Source: Streptomyces geranii
GTDB taxonomy: Bacteria > Actinomycetota > Actinomycetes > Streptomycetales > Streptomycetaceae
Length of the DNA: 64,000 bases
NCBI RefSeq assembly: GCF_002954775.1
Contig: NZ_PJME01000003.1
Span: forward strand, 186,001 to 250,000
Reading direction: 5' to 3'
Positions within the stretch are counted from its first letter, which is position 1, and each line of letters starts with the position of its first letter. Below, piece after piece: positions 55,790-64,000 of the stretch. The translations under genes were made by a program, and so were the position numbers. The notes under the pieces were generated by a model. That model was not told the origin of the DNA and did not search any database. It saw only the letters and a list, made by a program, of their open reading frames with translations.

Positions 55790-55795
55790 AGGACT

Positions 55796-56464
55796 TCAGC
55801 GCGACTGCGGGCCCCGCCGCTGAGGCAGCGTCACCACCGACGCGTCGCCCGGGGCGGCCGGTGGCAGGCCCGCGATCTGGGCCAGGAGGTCGCACCAGGA
55901 GGCCAGATGGGACGCGGTGTCCGGGACGCCGCCGAGGCCCTCACGGGGCGTCCAGGAGGCGCGGATCTCGATCTGGGAGGCGGCCGGCCGCTCCGACATC
56001 CCGCCGAAGTAGTGCGAACTCGCGCGCGTGACCGTGCCGCTGGCCTCGCCGTACGACAGCCCGCGCGCCTGGAGCGCCCCCGTCAGCCACGACCAGCACA
56101 CGTCGGGCAGCAGCGGGTCCGCGGCCATCTCCGGCTCCAGCTCGGCGCGCACCAGCGTCACCAGCCGGAAGGAGCCCTGCCAGGCGTCGTGCCCGGCCGG
56201 GTCGTGCAGCAGGACGAGCCGGCCGTCGGCCAGATCCTCCTCGCCGTCCACGACCGCCGCCTCCAGCGCGTACGCGTACGGCGCCAGACGCTGGGGCGCC
56301 CGCGTCGGCTCGATCTCGATCTGCGGCCTCAGCCGCGCGGACCGCAAGGCGTCGACGGCCGCCCGGAAGGGCAACGGAGCCGTCTCCACCGCATCCCGGT
56401 CCCCCTCCTTCGCGTCGTCCATCCCGCCAGCGCCGTCCGACAGTCGTCCCTGAGCCGCAGCCAT
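55796..56464 (-). CDS. DUF3000 family protein
   Basis: A 222-residue soluble actinobacterial protein of unknown function, identified from '[20 protein letters not shown]', '[13 protein letters not shown]', '[20 protein letters not shown]' and 'RASWTP', all features I associate with DUF3000. No catalytic motif is apparent. The ATG at 56464 has no ribosome site but a -10-like TAATCT (rc of 56472-56477) ends 7 nt upstream, so it may be leaderless. It is divergent from hemE across 142 bp, a neighbourhood conserved in streptomycetes as far as I recall. Confidence 0.88.
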   Translation of the reverse strand: MAAAQGRLSDGAGGMDDAKEGDRDAVETAPLPFRAAVDALRSARLRPQIEIEPTRAPQRLAPYAYALEAAVVDGEEDLADGRLVLLHDPAGHDAWQGSFRLVTLVRAELEPEMAADPLLPDVCWSWLTGALQARGLSYGEASGTVTRASSHYFGGMSERPAASQIEIRASWTPREGLGGVPDTASHLASWCDLLAQIAGLPPAAPGDASVVTLPQRRGPQSR

Positions 56465-56606
56465 GCGGGGAAGATTAAGGGGAACCAGGCCTCCGCGCGC
56501 GGAGGGACACCCGTGGGACGGGCCACAGTACGGTCGCGACCGCCGGCCGGACCGTTCGAGGGACTGTCGGCAGGGGCTGTCGGTGGGGCGTGCGAGACTT
56601 TGGGTC

Positions 56607-57701
56607 GTGAGCGCGAACCAGAGCCCCGCGGGCCGGCAGCCGACAGCGACGCCCGCCGCCGTCAAGAACGACGCCGTGCAGGAATCCGCCTTCCTGAAGG
56701 CGTGCAGACGCGAGCCGGTGCCGCACACACCCGTGTGGTTCATGCGCCAGGCCGGGCGCTCGCTGCCCGAGTACCGCAAGGTCCGCGAGGGCATCCCGAT
56801 GCTGGAGTCCTGCACCCGGCCCGAGCTGGTCACCGAGATCACCCTCCAGCCGGTACGCCGGCACAAGGTGGACGCGGCGATCTACTTCAGCGACATCGTC
56901 GTCCCGCTCAAGGCCATCGGTGTCGACCTCGACATCAAGCCCGGCGTCGGCCCGGTCGTCGAGAAGCCGATCCGCACCCGCGCGGACCTCGCCCAGCTCC
57001 GCGACCTCACCCCCGAGGACGTCTCGTACGTCACCGAGGCGATCGGCCTGCTCACCCGCGAACTCGGCGCCACCCCGCTGATCGGCTTCGCCGGAGCGCC
57101 CTTCACCCTCGCCAGCTACCTCGTCGAGGGCGGCCCCTCGCGGACGTACGAGAACGCCAAGGCGATCATGTACGGCGACCCGCAGCTCTGGGCCGACCTC
57201 CTCGACCGCCTCGCCGACATCACGGCCGCCTTCCTCAAGGTCCAGATCGAGGCGGGCGCCAGCGCCGTCCAGCTGTTCGACTCCTGGGCAGGTGCCCTCT
57301 CCCCGGCCGACTACCGCCGCTCGGTGCTCCCCGCCTCCGCGAAGGTCCTCAAGGCCGTCGAGGGGTACGGCGTGCCGCGCATCCACTTCGGCGTCGGCAC
57401 CGGCGAGCTGCTCGCCCCGATGAGCGAGGCCGGGGTCGACGTCATGGGCGTCGACTGGCGCGTCCCGCTCGACGAGGCCGCCCGCCGGATCGGCCCCGGC
57501 AAGGCGCTCCAGGGCAACCTCGACCCGACGGTCCTGTTCGCCTCCACGGAGGCCGTCGAGGCCAAGACGCGCGAGGTCCTCGACTCCGCGAAGGGCCTGG
57601 AGGGCCACGTCTTCAACCTCGGCCACGGCGTCATGCCGAACACGCCTCCGGACGCCCTCACGCGCCTCGTGGAGTACGTCCACACGAACACCGCCCGCTG
57701 A
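56607..57701 (+). CDS. hemE: Uroporphyrinogen decarboxylase
   Basis: A 364-residue enzyme that decarboxylates uroporphyrinogen III to coproporphyrinogen III. The N-terminal signature '[16 protein letters not shown]' holds the substrate arginines; '[14 protein letters not shown]' contains the catalytic Asp; '[17 protein letters not shown]' is the second family signature. The GTG at 56607 lacks a ribosome site, while GAGACT (56594-56599) ends 7 nt upstream, so the mRNA may be leaderless. It is divergent from DUF3000 and begins the local group of haem genes; its product feeds the coproporphyrin branch encoded further right. Confidence 0.96.
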   Translation: MSANQSPAGRQPTATPAAVKNDAVQESAFLKACRREPVPHTPVWFMRQAGRSLPEYRKVREGIPMLESCTRPELVTEITLQPVRRHKVDAAIYFSDIVVPLKAIGVDLDIKPGVGPVVEKPIRTRADLAQLRDLTPEDVSYVTEAIGLLTRELGATPLIGFAGAPFTLASYLVEGGPSRTYENAKAIMYGDPQLWADLLDRLADITAAFLKVQIEAGASAVQLFDSWAGALSPADYRRSVLPASAKVLKAVEGYGVPRIHFGVGTGELLAPMSEAGVDVMGVDWRVPLDEAARRIGPGKALQGNLDPTVLFASTEAVEAKTREVLDSAKGLEGHVFNLGHGVMPNTPPDALTRLVEYVHTNTAR

Positions 57702-57722
57702 CGCCGCGGGAGTCGGCGCCCG

Positions 57723-58541
57723 TCACCACGTATGCCGTGCCCGCCTGCCCCACAGCAGGCGGCCCGGCTCGGGCGGCGGCGGGGTGCCCGCCCTGAGCGG
57801 CCAGGCGAGCAGCATGCCCGCGAGGAAGCCCACGATGTGGGCGGCGTACGCCACGGTGCCGGCCTCGGAGACGCCCTCGCCGGACGAGTACACGGCCTGG
57901 AGCACGAACCAGAAGCCCAGCACCAGCCAGGCCGGCAGCCGCAGCGGCAGGAAGATCAGGAAGGGCACCAGGACCCACACCCTGGCCTTCGGGAACAGCA
58001 CCAGATAGGCGCCCAGGACACCCGCGATGGCCCCGGAGGCGCCGATCAGGGGGTCGGCCGAGTCGGCGTTGACGAGCGCGAAGCCGTAGGACGCCGCGTA
58101 GCCGCAGACGACGTAGAAGAGCAGGTACCGCACGTGTCCCAGGCGATCCTCGATGTTGTTGCCGAAGATCAGCAGGAACAGCATGTTGCCCAGCAGGTGC
58201 AGCCAGCCGCCGTGCAGGAACATCGCCGTGAGGACGGACAGGACCGGTGACTTGTCGTACGTCGGCGGGCCGATCACGCAGCCCGGGCCGCCCGTGCCGA
58301 TCCCGACCTCGCCCGTCGGCACCATGCGCGGGAGCTGGTCGTGGATCAGTTCCCGGGGCACGGCGGCGTAGTGGTCCAGGAAGGCCTGGAGATGGCACAG
58401 CTGGGCCAGGGCGCTCTCGCCCGTCACCGAGCCCGCTGTGCCGGGCATGGCGAGGAACACGAGGACGTTGGCGGCGATCAGCGCGTACGTGACCCAGGGG
58501 GTGCGGTTCGCGGGGTTCACGTCATGGACGGGGATGACCAC
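57723..58541 (-). CDS. Rhomboid-family intramembrane serine protease
   Basis: A 272-residue membrane protein with about six to seven segments. The catalytic dyad is Ser169 in 'IGASGAIAG' and His235 in 'AYAAHIVGF'; 'HGGWLHLLGNMLFL' (110-123) gives the conserved histidines and Asn. All residues needed for activity are present. It converges with hemE (22 bp) and is divergent from a small gene. The substrate is unknown. Confidence 0.93.
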   Translation of the reverse strand: MVIPVHDVNPANRTPWVTYALIAANVLVFLAMPGTAGSVTGESALAQLCHLQAFLDHYAAVPRELIHDQLPRMVPTGEVGIGTGGPGCVIGPPTYDKSPVLSVLTAMFLHGGWLHLLGNMLFLLIFGNNIEDRLGHVRYLLFYVVCGYAASYGFALVNADSADPLIGASGAIAGVLGAYLVLFPKARVWVLVPFLIFLPLRLPAWLVLGFWFVLQAVYSSGEGVSEAGTVAYAAHIVGFLAGMLLAWPLRAGTPPPPEPGRLLWGRRARHTW

Positions 58542-58665
58542 AAGGAAGTAGTGCCCGCGATGCGTCCCGTGAATCGGTGAACGCGGCTGTGCGTGTGTCC
58601 GTATCTGTCCTCAACGTCCGCGGCACGGCGAAGGCGCGCTGCGGGGACGACGTGAGGAACAGGCG

Positions 58666-58989
58666 ATGAACGACCGAGTGACTCCTCCGATGGTGGCTCT
58701 GCCCAACGGAGAGGCCGAACTGGCCCTGGTGGTCCACCTGCCCTGGGAGGACGTGGCGCGGCTCGGCCAGGAGGCGGGGCGGTTGGCCACGCAGATGCAG
58801 CGGCCGGTGTCGCTGGACGAGGCTGTCAGCCATCGGCTGCGGTCCAGTGGGCTGGGTGCGCACGCGAAGCCTGCGGTTTCTCAGGCGCCGCCTGCTGTTT
58901 CGGCGTCGGCTTCTGTGTCCTCGTTGCCGTCCCGGCCCCCGGCTGAGCAGGCTCGGCAGGCTATTGATCGGATCAACGGGACGGCCTAG
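58666..58989 (+). CDS. Small protein of unknown function
   Basis: A 107-residue protein. The first 60 residues are ordered-looking ('GEAELALVVHLPWEDVARLG', 'RPVSLDEAVSHRLR'), followed by an Ala/Ser/Pro-rich tail. No signal or membrane segment is present. GAGGAACAGG precedes the ATG. I recognise no family. It is followed by a dispersed repeat, then the convergent reductase gene. Confidence 0.75.
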   Translation: MNDRVTPPMVALPNGEAELALVVHLPWEDVARLGQEAGRLATQMQRPVSLDEAVSHRLRSSGLGAHAKPAVSQAPPAVSASASVSSLPSRPPAEQARQAIDRINGTA

Positions 58990-58997
58990 GGGGTGGG

Positions 58998-59059
58998 GGG
59001 TTCTGTTCGGTGCCGGGTGCGGGTGCGTTGTGGCTTGTCGCGCAGTTCCCCGCGCCCCT
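58998..59059 (+). repeat. Dispersed intergenic repeat, copy D
   Basis: About 60 bp containing CGCGCAGTTCCCCGCGCCCC, between two convergent genes. It matches the reverse complement of copy C along most of its length. Confidence 0.8.
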
Positions 59060-59072
59060 AGGACAGCTGCCC

Positions 59073-60494
59073 CTAGCGTGTCTTGGTTCGCACCGCCGCT
59101 GATGCTTTCCTCGCCGCTACCAGTACCGGGTCCCAGACCGGGGAGAACGGGGGCGCGTAGCCCAGGTCCAAGGCGGTCATCTGTTCTACCGTCATCTGTG
59201 CTGTCAGGGCCACCGCTGCGACGTCCACCCTCTTTGCCGCGCCCTCCCGGCCTACGATCTGGACGCCGAGGAGGCGGCCGGTGCGGTGTTCGGCGAGCAT
59301 CTTCACCGTCATCAGGGCGGCGCCTGGGTAGTAGCCCGCGCGGCTCGTCGACTCGATGGTGACCGTTTCGAAGCGGAGGCCCGCCCGGTGCGCGTCCTTC
59401 TCGCGCAGGCCGGTGCGGGCGATCTCCAGGTCGCAGACCTTGCTCACGGCCGTGCCGACGACCCCGGGGAACGTGGCGTAGCCGCCGCCCGCGTTCGCGC
59501 CGATGACCTGGCCGTGCTTGTTGGCGTGCGTGCCCAGGGCGATGTGCCGTTCGCGGCCGGAGACCAGGTCCAGGACCTCCACACAGTCGCCGCCCGCCCA
59601 GATGTCGTCGTGGCCCCGCACCCGCATCGACAGGTCGGTGAGGAGGCCTCCGTGGTCGCCCAGGGGGAGCCCGGCGGCACGGGCGAGCGTTGTCTCGGGG
59701 CGTACGCCGATGCCGAGCACGACCACGTCCGCCGGGTACTCGGCGTCGTCGGTCACCACAGCCCGTACGCGGCCGTCCTCGCCCGTGAGCAGCTTGGTGA
59801 CCTCGGCGTCGTTCACCATGGTGATGCCCAGGCCCTCCATCGCCTCGTGCACCAGCCGGCCCATGTCCGGGTCGAGCGTGGACATCGGCTCCTTGCCGCG
59901 GTTGACGACCGTCACCTCGTAGCCGCGGTTGATGAGCGCCTCGGCCATCTCCACGCCGATGTACCCGGCGCCGACCACGACCGCGCGCCGGCCCCCGGTG
60001 CCGGCCAGGGTGTCCAGGAGGGCCTGGCCGTCGTCCAGGGTCTGCACGCCGTGCACCCCGGGGGCGTCCATGCCCGGCAGTGCCGGGCGGATCGGGCGGG
60101 CTCCCGTGGCGATCACCAGTTTGTCGTACGACGTCCATGACTCGACGCCCGTGTCCAGGGCACGCGCGCGTACCCGGCCGCCCGGGACGTCGATCTCCGT
60201 CACCTCCGTGCGCATGCGCAGGTCGATGCCGCGGGCCCGGTGCTCCTCGGGCGTACGGGCGATCAGCCGGTCCCGGTCCGGGACGTCGCCGCTCACCCAG
60301 TAGGGGATGCCGCACGCCGAGTAGGAGGTGAAGTTGCCGCGCTCGAACGCCACGATCTCCAGCTCGTCGGGGCCCTTGAGGCGGCGGGCCTGCGACGCGG
60401 CGGACATACCCGCCGCGTCGCCGCCGATCACGACCAGCCGCTCGGTCCCACGGTCCGTGTCCCTCGTACGCTCATCGCTCGCGCTCATGGTCAT
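59073..60494 (-). CDS. FAD/NAD(P)-dependent disulfide reductase (CoA-disulfide reductase/NADH oxidase type)
   Basis: A 473-residue flavoprotein. The FAD fold begins 'VVIGGDAAGMSAA' (about 21-33); the single redox Cys61 in 'SYSACGIPYW' marks the CoA-disulfide reductase/NADH oxidase group rather than the two-Cys group; the NAD fold is 'VVVGAGYIGVEMAEAL'; 'DIWAGGDCVEV' is the second FAD motif. It probably reduces a small thiol disulfide or O2. The ATG at 60494 has a poor ribosome site. It lies 27 bp after the DUF4349 gene in the same direction, so they may share a transcript. Confidence 0.93.
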   Translation of the reverse strand: MTMSASDERTRDTDRGTERLVVIGGDAAGMSAASQARRLKGPDELEIVAFERGNFTSYSACGIPYWVSGDVPDRDRLIARTPEEHRARGIDLRMRTEVTEIDVPGGRVRARALDTGVESWTSYDKLVIATGARPIRPALPGMDAPGVHGVQTLDDGQALLDTLAGTGGRRAVVVGAGYIGVEMAEALINRGYEVTVVNRGKEPMSTLDPDMGRLVHEAMEGLGITMVNDAEVTKLLTGEDGRVRAVVTDDAEYPADVVVLGIGVRPETTLARAAGLPLGDHGGLLTDLSMRVRGHDDIWAGGDCVEVLDLVSGRERHIALGTHANKHGQVIGANAGGGYATFPGVVGTAVSKVCDLEIARTGLREKDAHRAGLRFETVTIESTSRAGYYPGAALMTVKMLAEHRTGRLLGVQIVGREGAAKRVDVAAVALTAQMTVEQMTALDLGYAPPFSPVWDPVLVAARKASAAVRTKTR

Positions 60495-60521
60495 ACGAAC
60501 ACGCTACGGGGACCGTGCATT

Positions 60522-61514
60522 TCAGTCCTGGTCCGGGACGTTCGGCTGGGGCGCCGGGCTCGGGGCCGCCGCCGTCGCCGGGGCCGAGCTGTGCCTGCGG
60601 GTGCGGGTCAGGCGCAGCCAGGCGAACAGCAGCAGGAACGCCACCGCCGCGAACGGCAGTACGGCGGCGACGGCCACCACGATCCAGCGCAGCATCGACA
60701 CGAACGCGTTCCAGCCGCCCGAAAGGGCGTCCAGGACACCGGGGTCCTCGTCCTCGTCGGACTCCTTGGCGGGGGTCTCGGACAGGGAGAGGTTGATCGT
60801 GGCCAGGGTCGTGCGGTCCTTCAGGGAGGACTGGCGGGCCAGCAGCGACTCCAGGTCGGCCTGGCGGCGGCTCAGCTCGCCCTCCAGGGTGACCACGTCG
60901 GAGAGCTTGGTGGCCCGGTCCATCAGTTCGCGGATGCGGTTCACGCTGGCCCGCTGCGTGGTGATGCGGCTCTCCACGTCGACGACCTGCTCGGTGACGT
61001 CCGTGGCCTCCGCCTCGCGGTGCAGCAGCTTGCCGGTGCCCTCCAGGGCGTCGAGGACCTTCTCGTACTCGCCGACCGGCACCCGCAGGACGACGTCGGT
61101 GCTCTCGCTGCCCTCCCCGCCCTCCTCGCCGTCCTCCTCGCTCAGGGTCGTCGCCTCGCTGCCGACGTAGCCGCCCGCGTTCTGCGCGGCGGTGCGGACC
61201 TTGGCCAGGGCCTTCGACACGTCCTTGACCTGCACGGAGACGGAGACGGTACGGATGATGTGCGGGCCGGTGGCGGGCTGCGGCGCCGTGCTGGCCTGGG
61301 AGCCGCTGCCCTCGCCGCCGCCCGGCTTGCTGTCGCTGTCGGCCTGTTCCTCCAGGGCCTCGGAGGCGGCCTGCTTGGCGCCGCCGCCCGCGTCGCTCGC
61401 CGTCGAGGCGTCGTCGGCGGCGCCGGTGCAGCCGGTGAGCAGCAGACCGGCGGCGAGCAGGATTCCCGCCAGTGCCTGGACCGGGCGGGTACGGCTTGTG
61501 AGCAGGGTGTTCAT
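60522..61514 (-). CDS. DUF4349 lipoprotein
   Basis: A 330-residue surface protein. The lipoprotein signal ends 'LLLTGC' at Cys29; a low-complexity linker (about 30-85) follows; DUF4349 (about 85-290) begins 'IIRTVSVSVQVKDV', has a coiled-coil-like stretch ('LEGELSRRQADLESLLARQS') and ends in one membrane segment at about 275-300 ('WIVVAVAAVLPFAAVAFLLL'). The function is unknown. It is divergent from the hemY gene across 197 bp. Being anchored at both ends is unusual, though typical of DUF4349. Confidence 0.9.
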   Translation of the reverse strand: MNTLLTSRTRPVQALAGILLAAGLLLTGCTGAADDASTASDAGGGAKQAASEALEEQADSDSKPGGGEGSGSQASTAPQPATGPHIIRTVSVSVQVKDVSKALAKVRTAAQNAGGYVGSEATTLSEEDGEEGGEGSESTDVVLRVPVGEYEKVLDALEGTGKLLHREAEATDVTEQVVDVESRITTQRASVNRIRELMDRATKLSDVVTLEGELSRRQADLESLLARQSSLKDRTTLATINLSLSETPAKESDEDEDPGVLDALSGGWNAFVSMLRWIVVAVAAVLPFAAVAFLLLFAWLRLTRTRRHSSAPATAAAPSPAPQPNVPDQD

Positions 61515-61711
61515 CTTGTGGGTCCCCCCGAGGGTTGTCGTCGGACCGTCTTGGGCCGCCGTGGTGCACGGCTGACGCTCCTTCGACGCCCGAGGGGTTC
61601 GGGACGTTGGCCGGTTCCGGTTCCGATGAGGTCACGGTCGGGACTCGTGCCGGACACCGGGGCGCGGTGTGCGCCGAGGGGAGTGTCAGTGGGGTCTGAG
61701 AGGGTGGAGAC

Positions 61712-63145
61712 ATGAGCGCAGTGGAGGCCCGTGCGGGTGCCGGGCATGTCGTCGTCATCGGGGGCGGGATCGCGGGTCTGGCCGCCGCCCACCGGCTGCT
61801 GGACCGGGGCGTCCTGGTCACGGTCCTGGAGGCGTCCGACCGGGTCGGCGGCAAGCTGCTGCCCGGCGAGATCGCGGGCGCCCGGGTCGATCTGGGCGCC
61901 GAGTCGATGCTCGCGCGCAGACCCGAAGCCGTCGCGCTCGCCCGCGAGGTCGGCCTCGACGACCGCCTCCAGCCGCCCGCCACCTCGACGGCCTCGATCT
62001 GGACCCGGGGCGCCCTGCGGCCCTTCCCCAAGGGGCACGTCATGGGCGTCCCCGGCAACGCCTCGGCCCTGTCCGGGGTCCTCTCGGACGAGGGGCTGGC
62101 CCGGATCGGGCGGGACGCCGAACTGCCGCGCACGGAGGTCGGGGACGACGTGGCGGTCGGGGAGTTCGTCGCCGCGCGCCTCGGCCGCGAGGTCGTCGAC
62201 CGGCTCGTCGAGCCGCTGCTCGGCGGGGTGTACGCGGGCGACGCCTACCGCATCTCGATGCGCTCGGCCGTGCCCCAGCTCTTCGAGGTGGCGAAGCGGT
62301 ACGCGTCCCTCACGGAGGGCGTGCGCGGCATCCAGGACAGGACGGCCGCCGCCCCCCAGCAGTCCGGCCCGGTCTTCATGGGCATCCAGGGCGGTGTGGG
62401 CCGACTGCCGCTCGCCGTCGCGGAGTCGGTCCGCGCGCGGGGCGGCGAGATCGTCACCGGGACACCGGTGACCGAGCTGCGCCGCAGCGGAGCGGAGGGC
62501 TGGCGGATCGTCGCCGGTGAGCGCGTCCTGCACGCCGACGGCGTGATCGTCGCCGTACCCGCACCCGTGGCCGCCGAGCTGCTGCGACCCGAAGCACCCG
62601 GCGCCGCCGCCGAGTTGGGCGCTGTCGAGTACGCGTCGATGGCCCTGATCACCCTCGCCTACCGCCGAGCGGACGTCGAACTCCCGGAAGGCAGCGGCTT
62701 CTTGGTGCCGCCGGTCGACGGCCGCACCATCAAGGCAGCCACCTTCGCCTCCCAGAAGTGGGGCTGGATCGCCGACGAGAACCCGGACGTACTGGTCCTG
62801 CGCACCTCGGTGGGGCGCTACGGCGAGACGGCGATCCTGGAGCGCGAGGACACCGACCTGGTCGACGTCTCACGCCACGACCTGCGCGAGGCCACCGGCC
62901 TGGACGGCACACCCCTCGACACCCGCGTCACCCGCTGGACCGACGGCCTGCCCCAGTACCCGGTCGGCCACCACGCGCGCGTGACCCGCATCCGCGAACA
63001 CGTGGGCAAGCTGCCCGGCCTCGCCGTGTGCGGCGCCGCGTACGACGGGGTCGGCATCCCGGCGACCGTCGCGAGCGCCTACGCGGCAGTCGAGCGGCTG
63101 ACCGGTGCCCCGGTGCCGAGCGCCTCCGGCGGAGCGGGAGAATAG
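61712..63145 (+). CDS. hemY: Coproporphyrinogen/protoporphyrinogen oxidase (HemY/CgoX)
   Basis: A 477-residue FAD enzyme. The dinucleotide fold reads '[20 protein letters not shown]' (about 13-32) and the C-terminal FAD motif '[17 protein letters not shown]'. In Gram-positive bacteria with HemQ this enzyme oxidises coproporphyrinogen III to coproporphyrin III (CgoX), so the older name protoporphyrinogen oxidase is misleading. GGTGGAGA precedes the ATG. It is followed by hemQ after 4 bp in the same operon. Confidence 0.95.
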   Translation: MSAVEARAGAGHVVVIGGGIAGLAAAHRLLDRGVLVTVLEASDRVGGKLLPGEIAGARVDLGAESMLARRPEAVALAREVGLDDRLQPPATSTASIWTRGALRPFPKGHVMGVPGNASALSGVLSDEGLARIGRDAELPRTEVGDDVAVGEFVAARLGREVVDRLVEPLLGGVYAGDAYRISMRSAVPQLFEVAKRYASLTEGVRGIQDRTAAAPQQSGPVFMGIQGGVGRLPLAVAESVRARGGEIVTGTPVTELRRSGAEGWRIVAGERVLHADGVIVAVPAPVAAELLRPEAPGAAAELGAVEYASMALITLAYRRADVELPEGSGFLVPPVDGRTIKAATFASQKWGWIADENPDVLVLRTSVGRYGETAILEREDTDLVDVSRHDLREATGLDGTPLDTRVTRWTDGLPQYPVGHHARVTRIREHVGKLPGLAVCGAAYDGVGIPATVASAYAAVERLTGAPVPSASGGAGE

Positions 63146-63149
63146 GCGC

Positions 63150-63881
63150 ATGAGTGACGACGCCCCCACCACCGAGTCCGGCCGGATCCCGAACAAGGGC
63201 AAGCTGGCCAAGGACCTCAACGAGGTCATCCGCTACACCCTGTGGTCCGTCTTCAAGCTGAAGGACGTCCTGCCCGAGGACCGCGCGGGCTACGCCGACG
63301 AGGTCCAGGAGCTGTTCGACCAGCTCGCCGCGAAGGACGTGACCGTCCGTGGCACCTACGACGTCTCGGGGCTGCGCGCCGACGCCGACCTGATGATCTG
63401 GTGGCACGCCGAGACCGCCGACCAGCTGCAGGAGGCGTACAACCTCTTCCGCCGGACGAAGCTGGGCCGCGCCCTGGAGCCGGTGTGGTCGAACATGGCG
63501 CTGCACCGCCCCGCCGAGTTCAACCGCTCGCACATTCCGGCGTTCCTGGCCGACGAGACGCCCCGGAACTACATCAGCGTCTACCCGTTCGTGCGCTCGT
63601 ACGACTGGTACCTGCTGCCCGACGAGGACCGTCGCCGGATGCTCGCGGACCACGGCAAGATGGCCCGCGGCTATCCGGACGTGCGCGCCAACACGGTCGC
63701 CTCGTTCTCCCTCGGGGACTACGAGTGGCTGCTGGCCTTCGAGGCCGACGAGCTGTACCGCATCGTCGACCTCATGCGCCACCTGCGTGCCTCCGAGGCC
63801 CGGATGCACGTCCGCGAGGAGGTGCCGTTCTACACCGGGCGTCGTAAGGACATCGGCGAGCTGGTCGCCGGTCTCGCCTGA
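63150..63881 (+). CDS. hemQ: Coproheme decarboxylase (ChdC/HemQ)
   Basis: A 243-residue enzyme that turns coproheme into haem b with H2O2. The N-terminal '[14 protein letters not shown]', the mid '[16 protein letters not shown]' (holding the reactive Tyr) and the '[13 protein letters not shown]' haem-binding His are all present. The ATG at 63150 follows hemY by 4 bp. With HemE and CgoX it completes most of the coproporphyrin-dependent path; the ferrochelatase gene is not in this window. Confidence 0.96.
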   Translation: MSDDAPTTESGRIPNKGKLAKDLNEVIRYTLWSVFKLKDVLPEDRAGYADEVQELFDQLAAKDVTVRGTYDVSGLRADADLMIWWHAETADQLQEAYNLFRRTKLGRALEPVWSNMALHRPAEFNRSHIPAFLADETPRNYISVYPFVRSYDWYLLPDEDRRRMLADHGKMARGYPDVRANTVASFSLGDYEWLLAFEADELYRIVDLMRHLRASEARMHVREEVPFYTGRRKDIGELVAGLA

Positions 63882-63893
63882 CGGCCGGTCGCT

Positions 63894-64000
63894 TCACGCG
63901 CCCTGGGTGGCCTTTCCGCCTGCGGTCTGCCGGGAGCGGCTGACCGGGGCCGCCGGGCGCGGCTCCGGGTGCGGCGCGCAGTCCGTGCCCCGCACCGGCA
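63894..64000 (-). CDS. Possible C-terminus of a convergent gene (partial)
   Basis: On the minus strand the frame ending in TGA at 63894-63896 is open to the window edge and would end 'RSRQTAGGKATQGA'. It is rich in Pro, Ala and Arg and looks like a disordered tail. No family can be named from 34 residues. From memory, a membrane protein gene lies here in related genomes. Low certainty. Confidence 0.35.
   Translation of the reverse strand, partial: PVRGTDCAPHPEPRPAAPVSRSRQTAGGKATQGA

Overview
The window looks like chromosomal DNA of a Streptomyces species. It is very GC rich with strong third-position GC, uses many GTG starts, carries two rare TTA (bldA-type) leucine codons, and encodes Tat and lipoprotein signals typical of streptomycetes. 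From memory, gene order from acnA through ngcEFG, rok7B7, xylFGH and dxs to fadBA, rnd, hemE and hemQ matches the SCO5999-SCO6042 stretch of S. coelicolor. Extra secreted hydrolases, regulators and a polysaccharide locus are interspersed. No rRNA, tRNA, CRISPR array, insertion sequence or phage gene was seen.

Layout. 1-4146: the 3' end of a DUF6493-like gene, then acnA (aconitase) behind a promoter with an 18-bp palindrome and two tandem iron-box-like sites. 4233-11475: a TTA-containing LuxR regulator, a 1226-residue secreted subtilisin, and a two-component system. 11794-20682: a secreted AA10 copper monooxygenase (LPMO) with a CBM2 behind a perfect CebR box, and two GH92 alpha-mannosidases that share a LacI-type operator. 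21154-24563: ngcEFG (chitobiose/GlcNAc ABC importer). 24784-29574: rok7B7 and xylFGH. 29856-33862: dxs, an amino-acid permease and a PIN/NYN-like protein. 33965-35394: a beta-propeller-like gene followed by a 27-bp tandem repeat array that continues its reading frame past the stop. 35395-42812: an apparent surface polysaccharide locus (LCP transferase, nucleotide-sugar dehydrogenase, hyaluronan-synthase-like GT2, NodB deacetylase, membrane-anchored CBM3-GH16). 43068-46417: fadB-fadA. 46650-53338: LacI regulator, GH2 beta-mannosidase and a sugar ABC importer. 53414-64000: RNase D, an atypical LuxR regulator, a DUF3000 gene, and the coproporphyrin-pathway genes hemE, hemY/cgoX and hemQ/chdC, interspersed with a rhomboid protease, a flavin disulfide reductase and a DUF4349 lipoprotein.

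How it fits together. Much of the window serves polysaccharide and glycan scavenging. The GH92 enzymes (alpha-mannose), GH2 beta-mannosidase (Man-beta-1,4-GlcNAc) and NgcEFG (chitobiose) could together dismantle high-mannose N-glycans or fungal mannoprotein. The LPMO is wired to cellulose sensing and XylFGH with Rok7B7 to pentose use. The locus at 35-43 kb instead appears to build and remodel an extracellular polymer; it is the best candidate here for an undescribed system. Strong GC-rich hairpins end most transcription units, and a dispersed repeat of about 60 bp occurs four times at gene 3' ends.
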